Notes: generated by a model from the sequence alone, not told the origin. A DNA stretch of 64,000 bases from Frateuria_A yonginensis (GCF_037137055.1 NZ_JBBBNY010000004.1:186001-250000), one strand, 5' to 3'; shown: positions 25,997 through 36,131, numbered from the stretch's first letter. Numbers and translations: made by a program.

Positions 25997-27331
25997 ATGC
26001 CCTATCGTCCCGCGCTCGTCCTGGCTGCCGTGCTGGCCGCCGCTCCGGCCCCTGCCATCGCTCCGGCAGCAGCCGGTACACCTGCGGACGACGGAGCAGT
26101 CGCGCTGCACTGCCCACACCTGCTCGATCCGGCGGCCGGCCGGTTGCTCGGCGAGACCACGGTGCGGGTCAAGAACGGGCGCATCCAGGCGGTACGCGCC
26201 GGCGCCCCGCAGACCGGCGACGGGCGCGTCGTCGAACTGGCCGGCCAGACCTGCCTGCCCGGCCTGATCGACGCGCACACCCACCTCACCTCCGAGACCA
26301 GCCCCACCGGCTACACCGACCAGTTCCGCTGGAACATCGCCGACTACGCGATCCGCTCCACCGTGTACGCCAGGCGCACGCTGCTGGCCGGCTTCACCAC
26401 CGTGCGCAATCTGGGCGACAACGCCGGCGAATCGATCGCCCTGCGCAACGCGATCGACGCCGGCGTGGTACCGGGCCCGCGCATCTTCACCGCCGGCGTG
26501 CCGATCGGCTCCACCGGCGGCCACGCCGACCCCACCGACGGCTACCGCCAGGACCTGGCCGGCGATCCGGGCCCGAAACAGGGCATCATCAACGGCACGG
26601 CCGACGCCTGGAAGGCGGTGCGCCAGCACTACAAGGACGGCGCGGACCTGATCAAGATCATGCCTTCCGGTGGCGTGCTGGACGAAAGCGCCAGCGCCGA
26701 CAACCCGCAAATGACCCTGGACGAGATCAAGGCCGTCGTCGCCGCGGCGCACGACTACGGCTTCACCGTGGCCGCCCACGCGCACGGCGCCGAAGCCATC
26801 CGCCGCGCCGTGCTGGCCGGCGTCGACTCGATCGAGCACGGCACCTTCATGGACCACGCCGATATGAAGCTGATGAAGGAACACGGCACCTGGTACGTGC
26901 CGACCATCATCGCCGGCAAGTACGTCGAGCAGATGGCGTCCAGGCCGGGCTACTACCCGCCGCAGGTCGCCGCCAAGGCGCGCCAGGTCGGCCCGATCAT
27001 CCTGGCCACCGCCGGTCGCGCCTACAAGGCCGGCGTGAGGATCGCCTTCGGCACCGATGCGTCGGTCTACCCGCACGGGCAGAACGCGAAGGAGTTCGTT
27101 TACATGGTGCAGGCCGGCATGCCGCCGATGTACGTGCTGCAGGCGGCCACCACACACGCGGCCGAACTGCTGCACAAGGCGGACCAACTGGGCCGGATCC
27201 AACCCGGCCGTCCCGCGGACGTGATCGCGGTACCCGGTAACCCCCTGCAGGACATCGCCGTCATGCAGCGGGTGAGCTTCGTGATGAAAGGGGGCGTCGT
27301 CTACAAGGTGGACGGCAAGCCGGTGGAGTGA
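25997..27331 (+). CDS. Secreted metal-dependent amidohydrolase
   Basis: 444 residues with a signal peptide (PALVLAAVLAAAPAPAIAPAAAG). Amidohydrolase-superfamily metal sites: HxH in LIDAHTHL (about residue 95), a candidate carbamylated Lys in LIKIMPSGG, His in AAHAHG and IEHGTFMD, and Asp in FGTDASVYPHG. It resembles periplasmic imidazolonepropionase-like amidohydrolases, often annotated as Xaa-Pro or Xaa-Arg dipeptidases. The start at 25997 is chosen for GAGGAAG six bases upstream; ATGs at 25964 and 25967 lack this. The substrate may be a dipeptide or N-acyl amino acid. Confidence 0.88.
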   Translation: MPYRPALVLAAVLAAAPAPAIAPAAAGTPADDGAVALHCPHLLDPAAGRLLGETTVRVKNGRIQAVRAGAPQTGDGRVVELAGQTCLPGLIDAHTHLTSETSPTGYTDQFRWNIADYAIRSTVYARRTLLAGFTTVRNLGDNAGESIALRNAIDAGVVPGPRIFTAGVPIGSTGGHADPTDGYRQDLAGDPGPKQGIINGTADAWKAVRQHYKDGADLIKIMPSGGVLDESASADNPQMTLDEIKAVVAAAHDYGFTVAAHAHGAEAIRRAVLAGVDSIEHGTFMDHADMKLMKEHGTWYVPTIIAGKYVEQMASRPGYYPPQVAAKARQVGPIILATAGRAYKAGVRIAFGTDASVYPHGQNAKEFVYMVQAGMPPMYVLQAATTHAAELLHKADQLGRIQPGRPADVIAVPGNPLQDIAVMQRVSFVMKGGVVYKVDGKPVE

Positions 27332-27474
27332 CGCCCTCGGCGGCTGCGCGCTTCGTCCTCGCCCGCGAGGGGCGTGCACCGCGTGGTTCCCTGCCCGCTG
27401 TGCGAGCGGCAAGCCGCTTGCCTTGCGCCTGTGGCGCTACCGGGCTCACCCGTGGGCTTGCCGCCGTCACCCGC

Positions 27475-27501
27475 TCGGTCGGAGCGAGCTCGCTCGCGAT
27501 G
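27475..27501. repeat. Single REP-like unit downstream of mdtC
   Basis: tcggtcggagcgagctcgct followed by cgcgatg, close to the units at 31009 and 31095. It includes the perfect 14-bp palindrome gagcgagctcgctc. It sits in the 239-bp gap between the converging amidohydrolase and mdtC genes, where I see no other feature. Confidence 0.7.
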
Positions 27502-27570
27502 CGGGGACCGGAACGGAAACTGCGGATGCACGCGGCCCGGCAACACCGCGCAGCCACGCCGCAAGGCGCC

Positions 27571-30500
27571 CTAAGAAACCCGTACGGGAATCGCCTGCCC
27601 CCGCTGCCCCGCCCGCCACACCCGCCAGCGCGCCGCCAGGCACGAGAAGATCACGTACAGCGCCGGCGTGCTGAGCAGGGTCAGGCTCTGCGAGATCAGC
27701 AGGCCACCGATCAACGCGATGCCCAGCGGGCGGCGCAGCTCCGAGCCCTCGCCCAGGCCGATCGCGATCGGCAGGGCGGCCAGGATGGCCACCATGGTGG
27801 TCATCATGATCGGCCGGAAACGCACGATGCAGGCCTCGCGCGCCGCCTCCAGCGGGCTCTTGCCGTGCTCGCGCTCGGCCACCAGGGCGAAGTCGATCAT
27901 CATGATTGCGTTCTTCTTGACGATGCCGATCAACAGTACCAGGGCGATCTGCGAGATCACCGAGAGTTCCGTGTCGGTGATCCACAACGCCAGCAGCGCG
28001 CCGACGCCGGCCGCCGGCAGCGTGGAGAGGATGGTCACCGGGTGGATCAGGCTCTCGTAGAGCATGCCCAGCACGATGTAGACGGTGAGGATCGCGGCCA
28101 GGATCAACCAGCCCATGCCGCTCTGCGTCTGCATGAAGCGGCGGAAGTCGCTGCCGACGTTGAGGCGGATGTCGCCGGGCATGCGCAGATCGGCCACGGT
28201 GCGCTGGATGATCGCCATCGCCTCGCCCATGCTCACGCCTTCGGCCAGGTTGAAGGACAGATCCATGGTGGTGTACTGGTTCTCGTGCGACACCTCCGAG
28301 GGCGCCAGCCCCGGCTCCTGGTGGGCGAGCGCAGTGAGCGGGATCATCCTGCCGCTGTTCGAGCGCACGTGGATGCGGTCGATCGCGGCGGGCGTGGCGG
28401 TCTGCGAGGGCAGCGCGTTGACCACCACCTTGTACTGGTTGATGTCCGAGTAGATGGTGGTGACCTGGCGCTGGCCGAAGGCGTTGTAGAGCGCGCCGTC
28501 GATGGTGCCGATCGACACCCCGAGGCGGGCGGCGGTGTCGCGGTCGATCACGATGTTCTGGCGCAGGCCGGCCTCGTCGACGTCGCTGCCGACATCCTCG
28601 AGCTTGGGGTTCTTCTTCAGCGCCGCGACCAGCCGGGGCAGCCACGCCTGCAGCTCCTCCAGGTTGTCGCCCTGCAGCGAGACCTGGTACTGCGCGCCCT
28701 GGTTGCCGCCTCCGCCGCCGCTGGGCAGATCCTGGATCGGGCGCAGGCGCAGGTCCAGGTCGGGGTAGCGGTCGGCCTTGGCCGACAGCCGCGCCAGCAC
28801 GGCGAAGGTGTCGTCCGTGCGCCCCTCCGCGCGGCTCTTGAGCTCGATGTTGAAGGAGCCGCTGGTACCCTGCCGGCTGGTGCCCAGGCGCGAGCCCACC
28901 GCCTTGACGTCGGGGTCGGCCAGCAGCATTGCCGTGAGCCGCTCCTGGCGGTCGATGGCGTCCTGGAAGGACACCGTGGCGCTGGAGGTGGCGCGGCCCC
29001 AGATCAGCCCGGTGTCCTGCGGCGGGAACAGGCCGGCCTTGACCATGCCGAACAGGAAGAAGGTGGCCACGATCAGCACCAGCGGCGTCAGCGACAAGGC
29101 CAGCGCATGGCGCAGCGCGAAATCCAGCGAGCGCGTGTAGGCGCGCAGCATGCCGGCGTGGAAGCGGTCCAGCGTCGCGCCCAGGCGCGAGGGCCGGGCC
29201 GCGGCGCGGTGCCCGCGCAGGAACTGGCCGCACAACGAAGGGGTCAGGGTCAGCGAGATCACCGCGGACATGGCGATCGCGGCGACCAGCGTCATGGTGA
29301 ATTCGTGCATGAACATGCCGGTGATGCCCGGCGCGAACAGCAGCGGGATGAACACGGCGATCAGCGAGGCGGTGATCGAGACGATGGTGAAGCCGATCTC
29401 GCGCGCGCCGGTGAGCGCCGCCTGCATCCGCGGCATGCCGGCGTCGATGTGCCGGATCACGTTCTCGATCACCACGATGGCATCGTCCACCACGAAGCCG
29501 ATGGCGATCACCAGCGCCAGCAGGGTGAGGTTGTTGAGCGTGTAGCCGAACAGATGCATCGCCACGAAGGCGCCGGCCAGCGACAGCGGCACGGTCAGCG
29601 CGGCGATCAGCGTGGGCGCCAGGCGGCGCAGGAACAGCGCCATGGTCAGCACCACCATCGCCAGCGAGATCAGCAGCGTGGCCTGCACCTCGTGCAGCGA
29701 GGCGCGGATGGTCGGCGTGCCGTCGAAGTACGGCGTCAGCGTCGTGCCGGGCGAAAGATAGGTGCGCAAGGCGGGCACCTGCGCCTTCACCGCGTCGACG
29801 GTGGCGATGACGTTGGCGTCCGCCTTCTTGTAGACGTACATCAGCACCGCCGGCTTGCCCTGGAACCAGGCGGCCTGGTAGGCATCCTGCTGGCCGGCGT
29901 AGACCCGCGCCACGTCCGACAGTCGTACCGGCACGCCGTCGCGCACCGCGATCACCAGGCTGGCGAAGTCCTCCGCCGTGTGCAGCTGGTCGTTGGCGGT
30001 AATCGCCATGGTGGTCACGCCGTTGGAAAGAAAGCCCTGCGGCGAGGTCACGTTCGCCGCGGTCAGTGCATTGCGCAGCTGGTCGGGGGACAGTCCCATG
30101 GCGTTGAGCGCATGCAGGTCCACGTCCACGCGGATGGCCGGCGTGGCCGCGCCGGTGACCTCCACCGAGGACACGCCCGGCAGCTGGCGCAGCCGCTGCG
30201 CGAGCAGGGTGTCGGCGAGGTTGTAAAGCGCGGCGGCCGATTCGGTGTCGGAGGTCAGCGCGAAGGCGATTACCGGATCGTCGTTGGGATTGGCCTTCTG
30301 GTAGCTGGGCGGGCTGTTGAGCCCCGCCGGCAGGTCCGGCGCCGCGGCGTTGATCGCCGCCTGCACGTCGCGCGCCGCGGCATCCAGGTCGGTGCCGCCG
30401 CGGAACATGATGAAGACGAAGGTGCTCCCCTCGGAGCTGCGCGAGCGCATGGTGTCGATGCCCGGCACCTGCCCCAGGTGGCGCTCCAGCGGCGCCGCCA

Positions 30501-30687
30501 CCGTCGACGCCATCGTGCTGGCATCCGCCCCCGCTTCCTGCGCCTGCACGAAGATCACCGGGAACTGCATCTGCGGCAACGCCGCCACGCCCAGCAACGC
30601 GTAGCAGATCAATCCCGCGATGAAGACGCCCATGGCCAGCAGCGAAGTGCCGATCGGGCGGCAGATGAAAGGGCCGGAGATGTTCAT
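27571..30687 (-). CDS. mdtC: RND multidrug efflux pump subunit, MdtC-like
   Basis: 1038 residues, the inner-membrane RND (HAE1) protein expected to form heterotrimers with MdtB and expel drugs or bile salts with proton energy. The first helix follows FICRPIGTSLLAMGVFIAG. The TM4 proton-relay pair DD is in IGFVVDDAIVVIEN, the TM6 end is LTLTPSLCGQFL, and the second half has GIVKKNAIMMIDFAL. Order on the minus strand is mdtA-mdtB-mdtC, as in Enterobacteria, but mdtC is separated from mdtB by 670 bp with a REP pair. No outer-membrane channel or BaeSR-type regulator lies nearby. Confidence 0.92.
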   Translation of the reverse strand: MNISGPFICRPIGTSLLAMGVFIAGLICYALLGVAALPQMQFPVIFVQAQEAGADASTMASTVAAPLERHLGQVPGIDTMRSRSSEGSTFVFIMFRGGTDLDAAARDVQAAINAAAPDLPAGLNSPPSYQKANPNDDPVIAFALTSDTESAAALYNLADTLLAQRLRQLPGVSSVEVTGAATPAIRVDVDLHALNAMGLSPDQLRNALTAANVTSPQGFLSNGVTTMAITANDQLHTAEDFASLVIAVRDGVPVRLSDVARVYAGQQDAYQAAWFQGKPAVLMYVYKKADANVIATVDAVKAQVPALRTYLSPGTTLTPYFDGTPTIRASLHEVQATLLISLAMVVLTMALFLRRLAPTLIAALTVPLSLAGAFVAMHLFGYTLNNLTLLALVIAIGFVVDDAIVVIENVIRHIDAGMPRMQAALTGAREIGFTIVSITASLIAVFIPLLFAPGITGMFMHEFTMTLVAAIAMSAVISLTLTPSLCGQFLRGHRAAARPSRLGATLDRFHAGMLRAYTRSLDFALRHALALSLTPLVLIVATFFLFGMVKAGLFPPQDTGLIWGRATSSATVSFQDAIDRQERLTAMLLADPDVKAVGSRLGTSRQGTSGSFNIELKSRAEGRTDDTFAVLARLSAKADRYPDLDLRLRPIQDLPSGGGGGNQGAQYQVSLQGDNLEELQAWLPRLVAALKKNPKLEDVGSDVDEAGLRQNIVIDRDTAARLGVSIGTIDGALYNAFGQRQVTTIYSDINQYKVVVNALPSQTATPAAIDRIHVRSNSGRMIPLTALAHQEPGLAPSEVSHENQYTTMDLSFNLAEGVSMGEAMAIIQRTVADLRMPGDIRLNVGSDFRRFMQTQSGMGWLILAAILTVYIVLGMLYESLIHPVTILSTLPAAGVGALLALWITDTELSVISQIALVLLIGIVKKNAIMMIDFALVAEREHGKSPLEAAREACIVRFRPIMMTTMVAILAALPIAIGLGEGSELRRPLGIALIGGLLISQSLTLLSTPALYVIFSCLAARWRVWRAGQRGQAIPVRVS

Positions 30688-31008
30688 GCGACGGAGCTTG
30701 GGGAAAGGGGCAGGATACGCGGCATCGCCCCGCTAACGCGCGGGGGAGGATTCGGTTGAATCCCGGGGGCGGCTGGTTTCGGTCTCGGGTGGCGCGGCCA
30801 CGGCGGGCTGCGGTTCTCCGCCGCGCGACCGGTCGAGGCTCGCCCGGTCGATTCGCCTCGAGGCATGTAGTGATGGCGCTCGCCACATCGCCATTGGCTC
30901 CCGCTTTCCGCCGGGTGAGGGGCGGGTGAGGGGGCACGTGTGCGCTGACGCCGCCGTGTGGATTCCGCGTCCGGGCGCCCCGCCGGTTAGCTGTCCCCGC
31001 CGCGTGCT

Positions 31009-31120
31009 CGGTCGGAGCGAGCTTGCTCGCGATGCCCTTTGCTTTTTGTTCGCTTCGCGGAAGGCCTGCTTGCGCGAAGCACAAGGAAAAATCGCATCGC
31101 GAGCGAGCTCGCTCCGACCG
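31009..31120. repeat. REP-like inverted pair in the mdtB-mdtC gap
   Basis: 26-bp arms at 31009-31034 and 31095-31120 are reverse complements with one mismatch, both built on gagcgagctngctcgcgatg. Between them a second, inner inverted repeat (cgcttcgcg...cgcgaagc) extends the symmetry, so the whole 112 bp could form a cruciform or a long RNA stem. The remainder of the 30688-31357 gap is non-coding; it also holds a degenerate tctctccggcgagaga hairpin at about 31199. Confidence 0.85.
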
Positions 31121-31357
31121 GGCCGCCGGCAGCGCAAACCGCGCCAGACGCACCAGGGCGCATCAGTGCACGAATCGCCCGCAGCGGGCAGCCGCCCCCT
31201 CTCTCCGGCGAGAGAGGAAGCAGGATGCCGGGCAGCGAATCGGTGCCGAGAAAGCGAACAGGGGAGCCGTGCCCGACGCGCCCTCCCATGCGAGGAAGCG
31301 CAATCCGGCGAAAACGGGCCGGAGACGGCGGATGCTCGCCCCGACCCCTGGGCGACG

Positions 31358-34300
31358 TCAGGCGGCGCGGGCGTCGGCCTCGGCGCCAGCGAGCGCGCGG
31401 CGCTCGCGACGCAGGCGCAGCCAGTCGGAGAAGCGCTCCATGTAGAGGTAGATCACCGGCGTGGTGTACAGCGTCACCAGCTGCGACAGCAGCAGGCCGC
31501 CGACGATCGACACGCCGAGCGGCCGGCGCAGCTCCGCGCCGATGCCGTTGCCCAGCGCCAGCGGCAACGCGCCCAGCATGGCCGCGGCGGTGGTCATCAT
31601 GATCGGGCGGAAGCGCAGCAGGCAGGCGCGGCGGATCGCGTCGCGCGCGTTGAGGCCCTCGCGCTGCGCCTCGATCGCGAAGTCGATCATCATGATCGCG
31701 TTCTTCTTCACGATGCCGATCAGCAGCACGATGCCGACGATGCCGTCCACCGACAAGCTCATGCCGAACATCATCAGCGCCAGCAGCGCGCCGACACCGG
31801 CCGGCGGCAACGTGGAGATGATGGTGAGCGGGTGGATGTAGCTCTCGTAGAGCACGCCCAGCACGATGTAGATCACCACGATCGCGGCGAGCAGCAGCAA
31901 CACCTCGTCGCCCAGCGAGGCGTTGAACTCGGCCGCCTTGCCGATGAACTCGCCGCGCACCTGCGGCGGGAAGTTCAGGTCCGTCTCCACCTGGTGGATC
32001 GCATCGACCGCCTGCGACAGCGAGTAGCCCGGCGCCAGGTTGAAGGAGATCGTCACCGCCGGCAGCTGCTGCTGGTGGCTGACCACCAGCGGCGCGCTGG
32101 TGACTTCGGCGGTGGCCAGCGAGGCGATCGGAATGGTGCCGCCGGCACCGACCTGGAACCCGACGTTGCCGGTGTTGCCGATACCCGATGGCGTGGCCGA
32201 GTTGGCCGAGGTGAGCTGGCCGAAGGACGTGGCCGTCGAGCCGGTCAGCGCGCCGTTGCCGTTGCCGCGCACGGTGAGCTTGTTGAGCAGGTCGCGGCTG
32301 CTGCGGAACTCGGGCGCCACCTCCAGCACCACGCGGTACTGGTTGAGCTGGGTGAAGATGGTCGAGATCTGGCGCTGGCCGAAGGCGTCGTACAGCGTGT
32401 CGTCGATGGTCTGCACCGGCACGCCCAGGCGGCTCGCCTTCTCGCGGTCGATGGTGAGCTTCAGCGCGTTGCCGCGGTTGGCCAGGTTGTTGTCCACGTC
32501 GGCCAGTTCCGGCCGCTGGCGAAGCGCCTGGGTCATCCGCTCGGCGTAGCCGGCCAGCTCCGTGGCGTTCACCTCGGACAGCGAGTACTGGTATTCGGTC
32601 GCGGCCACGCGGGTGTCCAGCGTCACGTCCTGCACGGGCTTGAGGTACAGCGCCACGCCCGGGATGTTCGCCACGGCCTGCTGCAGGCGTGGCAGCACCT
32701 CGTCCAGGCCGTCGCGATCGCCGCGGTCCTTCAGCACGATCGAGAGCTGGCCCTGGTTGAGCGTGGGGTTGATCGAGCCGGCGCCGATGAAGGCGGCCAC
32801 GCCGGAGACGGCCGGATCCTTGCGCAGCGCCTCGGCCACCGCCTTGGTGCGCTGCTCCATCTGCGGGAAGGCGATGTTCTCGTCCGCCTGCACCACGCCG
32901 GTGATCATGCCGGTGTCCTGCTCGGGCAGCAGGCCCTTGGGGATCGCCACGTACAGGATCACCGTGAGCACCACGGTCGCGGCCGCCACCAGCATGGTCA
33001 GCCGGCGATGGTCGAGCACCCAGTCCAGCGTGCGCGCGTAGAGATCCACGGTGCGCAGCCACACGCTGCGCCGGCCGGCGGCGGCATGGCGTTCGTGCGC
33101 GTCGTCGCCCTCGGGAAGCTGGTCGGGCTTGAGCAGGTAGGCGCACATCATCGGCGTCAGCGTCAGCGACACCAGCATCGAGATCGCCACGGCGATGGTC
33201 AGCACCCAGGCGAACTCGTGGAACAGGCGCCCGGTGACGCCCGGCATCAGCAGCAGCGGCAGGAACACCGCGATCAGCGAGACGGTCAGCGACAGCACCG
33301 TGAAGCCGATCTCCCTGGCGCCGATCTCGGCCGCCTCCGGGCCGCTCTTGCCCTGTTCGATGTAGCGCACGATGTTCTCGATCATCACGATCGCATCGTC
33401 GACCACGAAGCCGGTGGCGACGGTCAGCGCCATCAGCGACAGGTTGTCCAGCGACATGCCGGCGAAGGCCATCACGCCGAAGGTGCCCATCAGCGACAGC
33501 GGCACTGCCACCGACGGGATCACCGTGGCCCACAGCCGGCGCAGGAACACGAAGATCACCGCCACCACCAGACACACGGTGAGGATCAGGGTGAACTCCA
33601 CGTCGTGCACCGAGGCGCGGATGGTCACCGTGCGGTCGGCGAACACGTCCAGGTGCACGTCCGCCGGCAGCACCGCCTGCAGCGAGGGCAGCACGGCGCG
33701 GATCTGCTGCACGGTCTGCACGATGTTGGCGCCGGGCTGGCGGCGGATGTCCAGCAGCACCGCCGGCTTGCCGTTGGCCCAGGCGGCGAGCTGGTCGTTC
33801 TCCACGCCGTCGACCACGCGGGCGACGTCCTTCAGGCGCACCGGCGCGCCGTCCTTGTAGCTGATGATGGTCTGCGCGTAGCCGGCCGCGTCGGTGAGCT
33901 GGTCGTTGGTGCCGATCGAGTAGCTCTGCGTGGTGCCGTTGAGCGTGCCCTTGGGTGCGTTGACGTTGGCCTGGGTCAGCGCGGCGCGCACGTCCTCCAG
34001 GGTCAGACCCAGGTTGGACAGCTGCGAGGGGTTGACCTGCACGCGCACGGCCGGGCGCACGTTGCCGGCGATCGAGACCAGGCCCACGCCCTGCACCTGC
34101 GAGAGCTTCTGCGCGATGATCGAGTCGGCCAGGTCGTTCACCTCGCGCAGCTGGCGGCTGTCGGAGGTGAGCACCAGGGTGAGGATCGGCGCATCGGCCG
34201 GGTTCACCCGGTTGTACACCGGCGGGTAGGGCAGGTTGTTCGGCAGCGTCGCCTGCTTGATCGCCGCCTGCACGTCCTGCGCGGCGATGTCGATGTCCCG

Positions 34301-34594
34301 CCCCATGTTGAACTGCAGGATGATCGTCGACAGGCCTGCCGACGAGTCCGAACTCATCATCGACAGGCCCGAGATCTGGCCGAACTGGCGCTCCAGCGGC
34401 GTGGTCACCAGGGTCGCCATGGTGGTGGCGCTGGCGCCGGGGTACTGCGTGGTCACGACCAGCGTGGGCGCGTCGATCTCCGGCAGCGCCGACACCGGCA
34501 GCTGGCGGTAGCCGAGTACGCCCAGCAGCAGCACCGCCACCATCAGCAGCGAGGTGGCGATCGGGCGGCGGATGAAGAGGGTGGAGAAGCCCAT
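31358..34594 (-). CDS. mdtB: RND multidrug efflux pump subunit, MdtB-like
   Basis: 1078 residues, about 40 longer than typical MdtB. Conserved RND elements: IRRPIATSLLMVAVLLLG at TM1, TGFVVDDAIVMIENIVR with the proton-relay Asp pair at TM4, LTLTPMMCAYLL at TM6, and GIVKKNAIMMIDFAIEAQ in the second repeat. The extra length comes from a Gly/Ser/Thr/Asn-rich insertion at about residues 777-820 (GNGNGALTGSTATSF and following) inside the second periplasmic (docking) part. It follows mdtA by 124 bp on the minus strand. Confidence 0.92.
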   Translation of the reverse strand: MGFSTLFIRRPIATSLLMVAVLLLGVLGYRQLPVSALPEIDAPTLVVTTQYPGASATTMATLVTTPLERQFGQISGLSMMSSDSSAGLSTIILQFNMGRDIDIAAQDVQAAIKQATLPNNLPYPPVYNRVNPADAPILTLVLTSDSRQLREVNDLADSIIAQKLSQVQGVGLVSIAGNVRPAVRVQVNPSQLSNLGLTLEDVRAALTQANVNAPKGTLNGTTQSYSIGTNDQLTDAAGYAQTIISYKDGAPVRLKDVARVVDGVENDQLAAWANGKPAVLLDIRRQPGANIVQTVQQIRAVLPSLQAVLPADVHLDVFADRTVTIRASVHDVEFTLILTVCLVVAVIFVFLRRLWATVIPSVAVPLSLMGTFGVMAFAGMSLDNLSLMALTVATGFVVDDAIVMIENIVRYIEQGKSGPEAAEIGAREIGFTVLSLTVSLIAVFLPLLLMPGVTGRLFHEFAWVLTIAVAISMLVSLTLTPMMCAYLLKPDQLPEGDDAHERHAAAGRRSVWLRTVDLYARTLDWVLDHRRLTMLVAAATVVLTVILYVAIPKGLLPEQDTGMITGVVQADENIAFPQMEQRTKAVAEALRKDPAVSGVAAFIGAGSINPTLNQGQLSIVLKDRGDRDGLDEVLPRLQQAVANIPGVALYLKPVQDVTLDTRVAATEYQYSLSEVNATELAGYAERMTQALRQRPELADVDNNLANRGNALKLTIDREKASRLGVPVQTIDDTLYDAFGQRQISTIFTQLNQYRVVLEVAPEFRSSRDLLNKLTVRGNGNGALTGSTATSFGQLTSANSATPSGIGNTGNVGFQVGAGGTIPIASLATAEVTSAPLVVSHQQQLPAVTISFNLAPGYSLSQAVDAIHQVETDLNFPPQVRGEFIGKAAEFNASLGDEVLLLLAAIVVIYIVLGVLYESYIHPLTIISTLPPAGVGALLALMMFGMSLSVDGIVGIVLLIGIVKKNAIMMIDFAIEAQREGLNARDAIRRACLLRFRPIMMTTAAAMLGALPLALGNGIGAELRRPLGVSIVGGLLLSQLVTLYTTPVIYLYMERFSDWLRLRRERRALAGAEADARAA

Positions 34595-34718
34595 GGGTAA
34601 TCCGATCAGTCTGTAGGGAAGCGCACGCCAACCACGGTTCGCCCTGCACGGACGGCGCAGGCGCAGGGCTGCCCTTCCGCTTCCCTACGCCGGGGGCGCA
34701 GGGCGCCGTCGTGTCCGG

Positions 34719-35936
34719 TCAATGCGCGCGCCGATGGCCGCCCTGCCTGGCCTTCGCCATCTCGGTGGCGGTCGGCGCCGGCGGCACCTCGCCCGGCTTG
34801 AGCGGGTTGACCTTGCTGCCGGGCTTGAGGCGGAACTGGCCCTCGGTGACCACACGCTCGCCTTCCTTCAGTCCGGTGGCGACCATCACCGCGCTGTCGC
34901 CGACCTCCTGCGCCACCTGCACCGGCTGCATCTTCACCGTGTTGTCGGCCTGCACCAGGTAGACGTAGTCGCCGTCCGGCCCGCGCTGCACCGCCTGCGC
35001 GGGAATCACCAGGCCGCCGTCCACCGTGCGCACCTTCAGCCGCACGTTGACGAACTGGCCCGGCCACAGCGCGTTGCCGGCGTTGGGGAACTCGGACTTC
35101 AGGCGGAAGGTGCCGGTGCTGGCGTCGATCTGGTTGTCGATCACCTTGAGCACGCCGCCGTCGGCGATCACGTGCGCGTCGCCGCGGTCCAGCGCGGCCA
35201 CGCTCAGCTCGCCGCCGCCGCGCGAGGCCTGGCGCACCATGTCCAGGTTCTGCTCGGGCAGGTTGAACATGATGTTGATCGGATGCAGCTGCGTCAGGGT
35301 GACGATGGTGCTGGCGGTGGTCACCACGTTGCCGGGGTCGACACCACGGATGCCGGCCAGGCCGTCGATCGGCGAGATCACCTTGGTGTAGCCCAGCTGC
35401 ACCTCGGCATCGCGGATGGCGGCCTGGTCCGCGGCCACGGTTGCCTCCAGCTGGGTCACCGTGTTGCGCAGCGATTCGAGGTCCTGCTTGGCGATGTAGC
35501 CCTTCGGGGCGAGCTCCTGGCTGCGCGAGTAGTTGGCGCGCGCGGTGGCGAGCTGCGCCTGGTCCTGGTGCAGCCGCGCCACGGCCTGGTCGTAGGTGGC
35601 CTGGAAGCTGCGCGGATCGATCTGCGCCAGCACCTGGCCCTTCTTCACCGGCTGGCCCTCGGTGAACTCCAGGCTGAGCAGGCGCCCGCTCACCTGCGGG
35701 CTCACCGCCACCGTGTTGAGCGCCTGCACGGTACCCAGCGCGGTCAGGTAGACCGGCACGTTCTGGCGCGCCACCGGCACCACCGTGACCGGCACCGGCG
35801 GTTGCTCGCCTTCCTTGCCCTGGGCCCGTGCCTGACCCGGCTGGGGGCCGCCCGGCTTGTGCAGCAGGCGCAGCCCGACACCGAGCAGCACCAGCGCCAC
35901 CACGACGACCAGCGCGATCTTCCAAAAACGCGACAT
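34719..35936 (-). CDS. mdtA: Periplasmic adaptor (membrane fusion protein) of RND pump, MdtA-like
   Basis: 405 residues. N-terminal membrane anchor (KIALVVVVALVLLGVGLRLL), no lipobox. Lipoyl halves VSPQVSGRLLSLEFTEGQPV and VISPIDGLAGIRGVDPGNVV flank an alpha-hairpin rich in Gln/Ala (FQATYDQAVARLHQDQAQLA). Beta-barrel and membrane-proximal domains follow (LWPGQFVNVRLKVRTVDGGLVIPAQAV). It would bridge MdtBC to an outer-membrane channel encoded elsewhere. The start at 35936 has GGGAG upstream. It ends in a basic His-rich tail GGHRRAH. First gene of the pump cluster; its promoter lies in the 297-bp gap shared with the cytochrome gene. Confidence 0.92.
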   Translation of the reverse strand: MSRFWKIALVVVVALVLLGVGLRLLHKPGGPQPGQARAQGKEGEQPPVPVTVVPVARQNVPVYLTALGTVQALNTVAVSPQVSGRLLSLEFTEGQPVKKGQVLAQIDPRSFQATYDQAVARLHQDQAQLATARANYSRSQELAPKGYIAKQDLESLRNTVTQLEATVAADQAAIRDAEVQLGYTKVISPIDGLAGIRGVDPGNVVTTASTIVTLTQLHPINIMFNLPEQNLDMVRQASRGGGELSVAALDRGDAHVIADGGVLKVIDNQIDASTGTFRLKSEFPNAGNALWPGQFVNVRLKVRTVDGGLVIPAQAVQRGPDGDYVYLVQADNTVKMQPVQVAQEVGDSAVMVATGLKEGERVVTEGQFRLKPGSKVNPLKPGEVPPAPTATEMAKARQGGHRRAH

Positions 35937-36131
35937 TGCGAAAGCTCCCGGGATGTGATTCGTGCCGCGCTGCGCGCAGCCTTTGCGACGGCGAGAAGGA
36001 TAGGGTCTATGGAACGGCCTTGGACAATGCCAGTTGACACAGGTGCCCCATGACTGGCGACACCCAACCGATGGCACGTAGGGCAGGCAGCGCCCGCCGG
36101 AGGGCGAATCGCCGCGCCGCGCAGGCGCCGC

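Noticed and set aside
27328..30759. A very long open frame antisense to mdtC (1143 codons)
   Set aside because: Low-complexity His/Arg/Gln/Gly product with no domain; in GC-rich DNA the antisense frame of a real gene often stays open. The minus-strand RND pump gene explains the region.
30926..34600. 1224-codon plus-strand frame opposite mdtB
   Set aside because: His/Gln/Arg-rich shadow of a clearly coding minus-strand RND gene; it reads through the REP pair.
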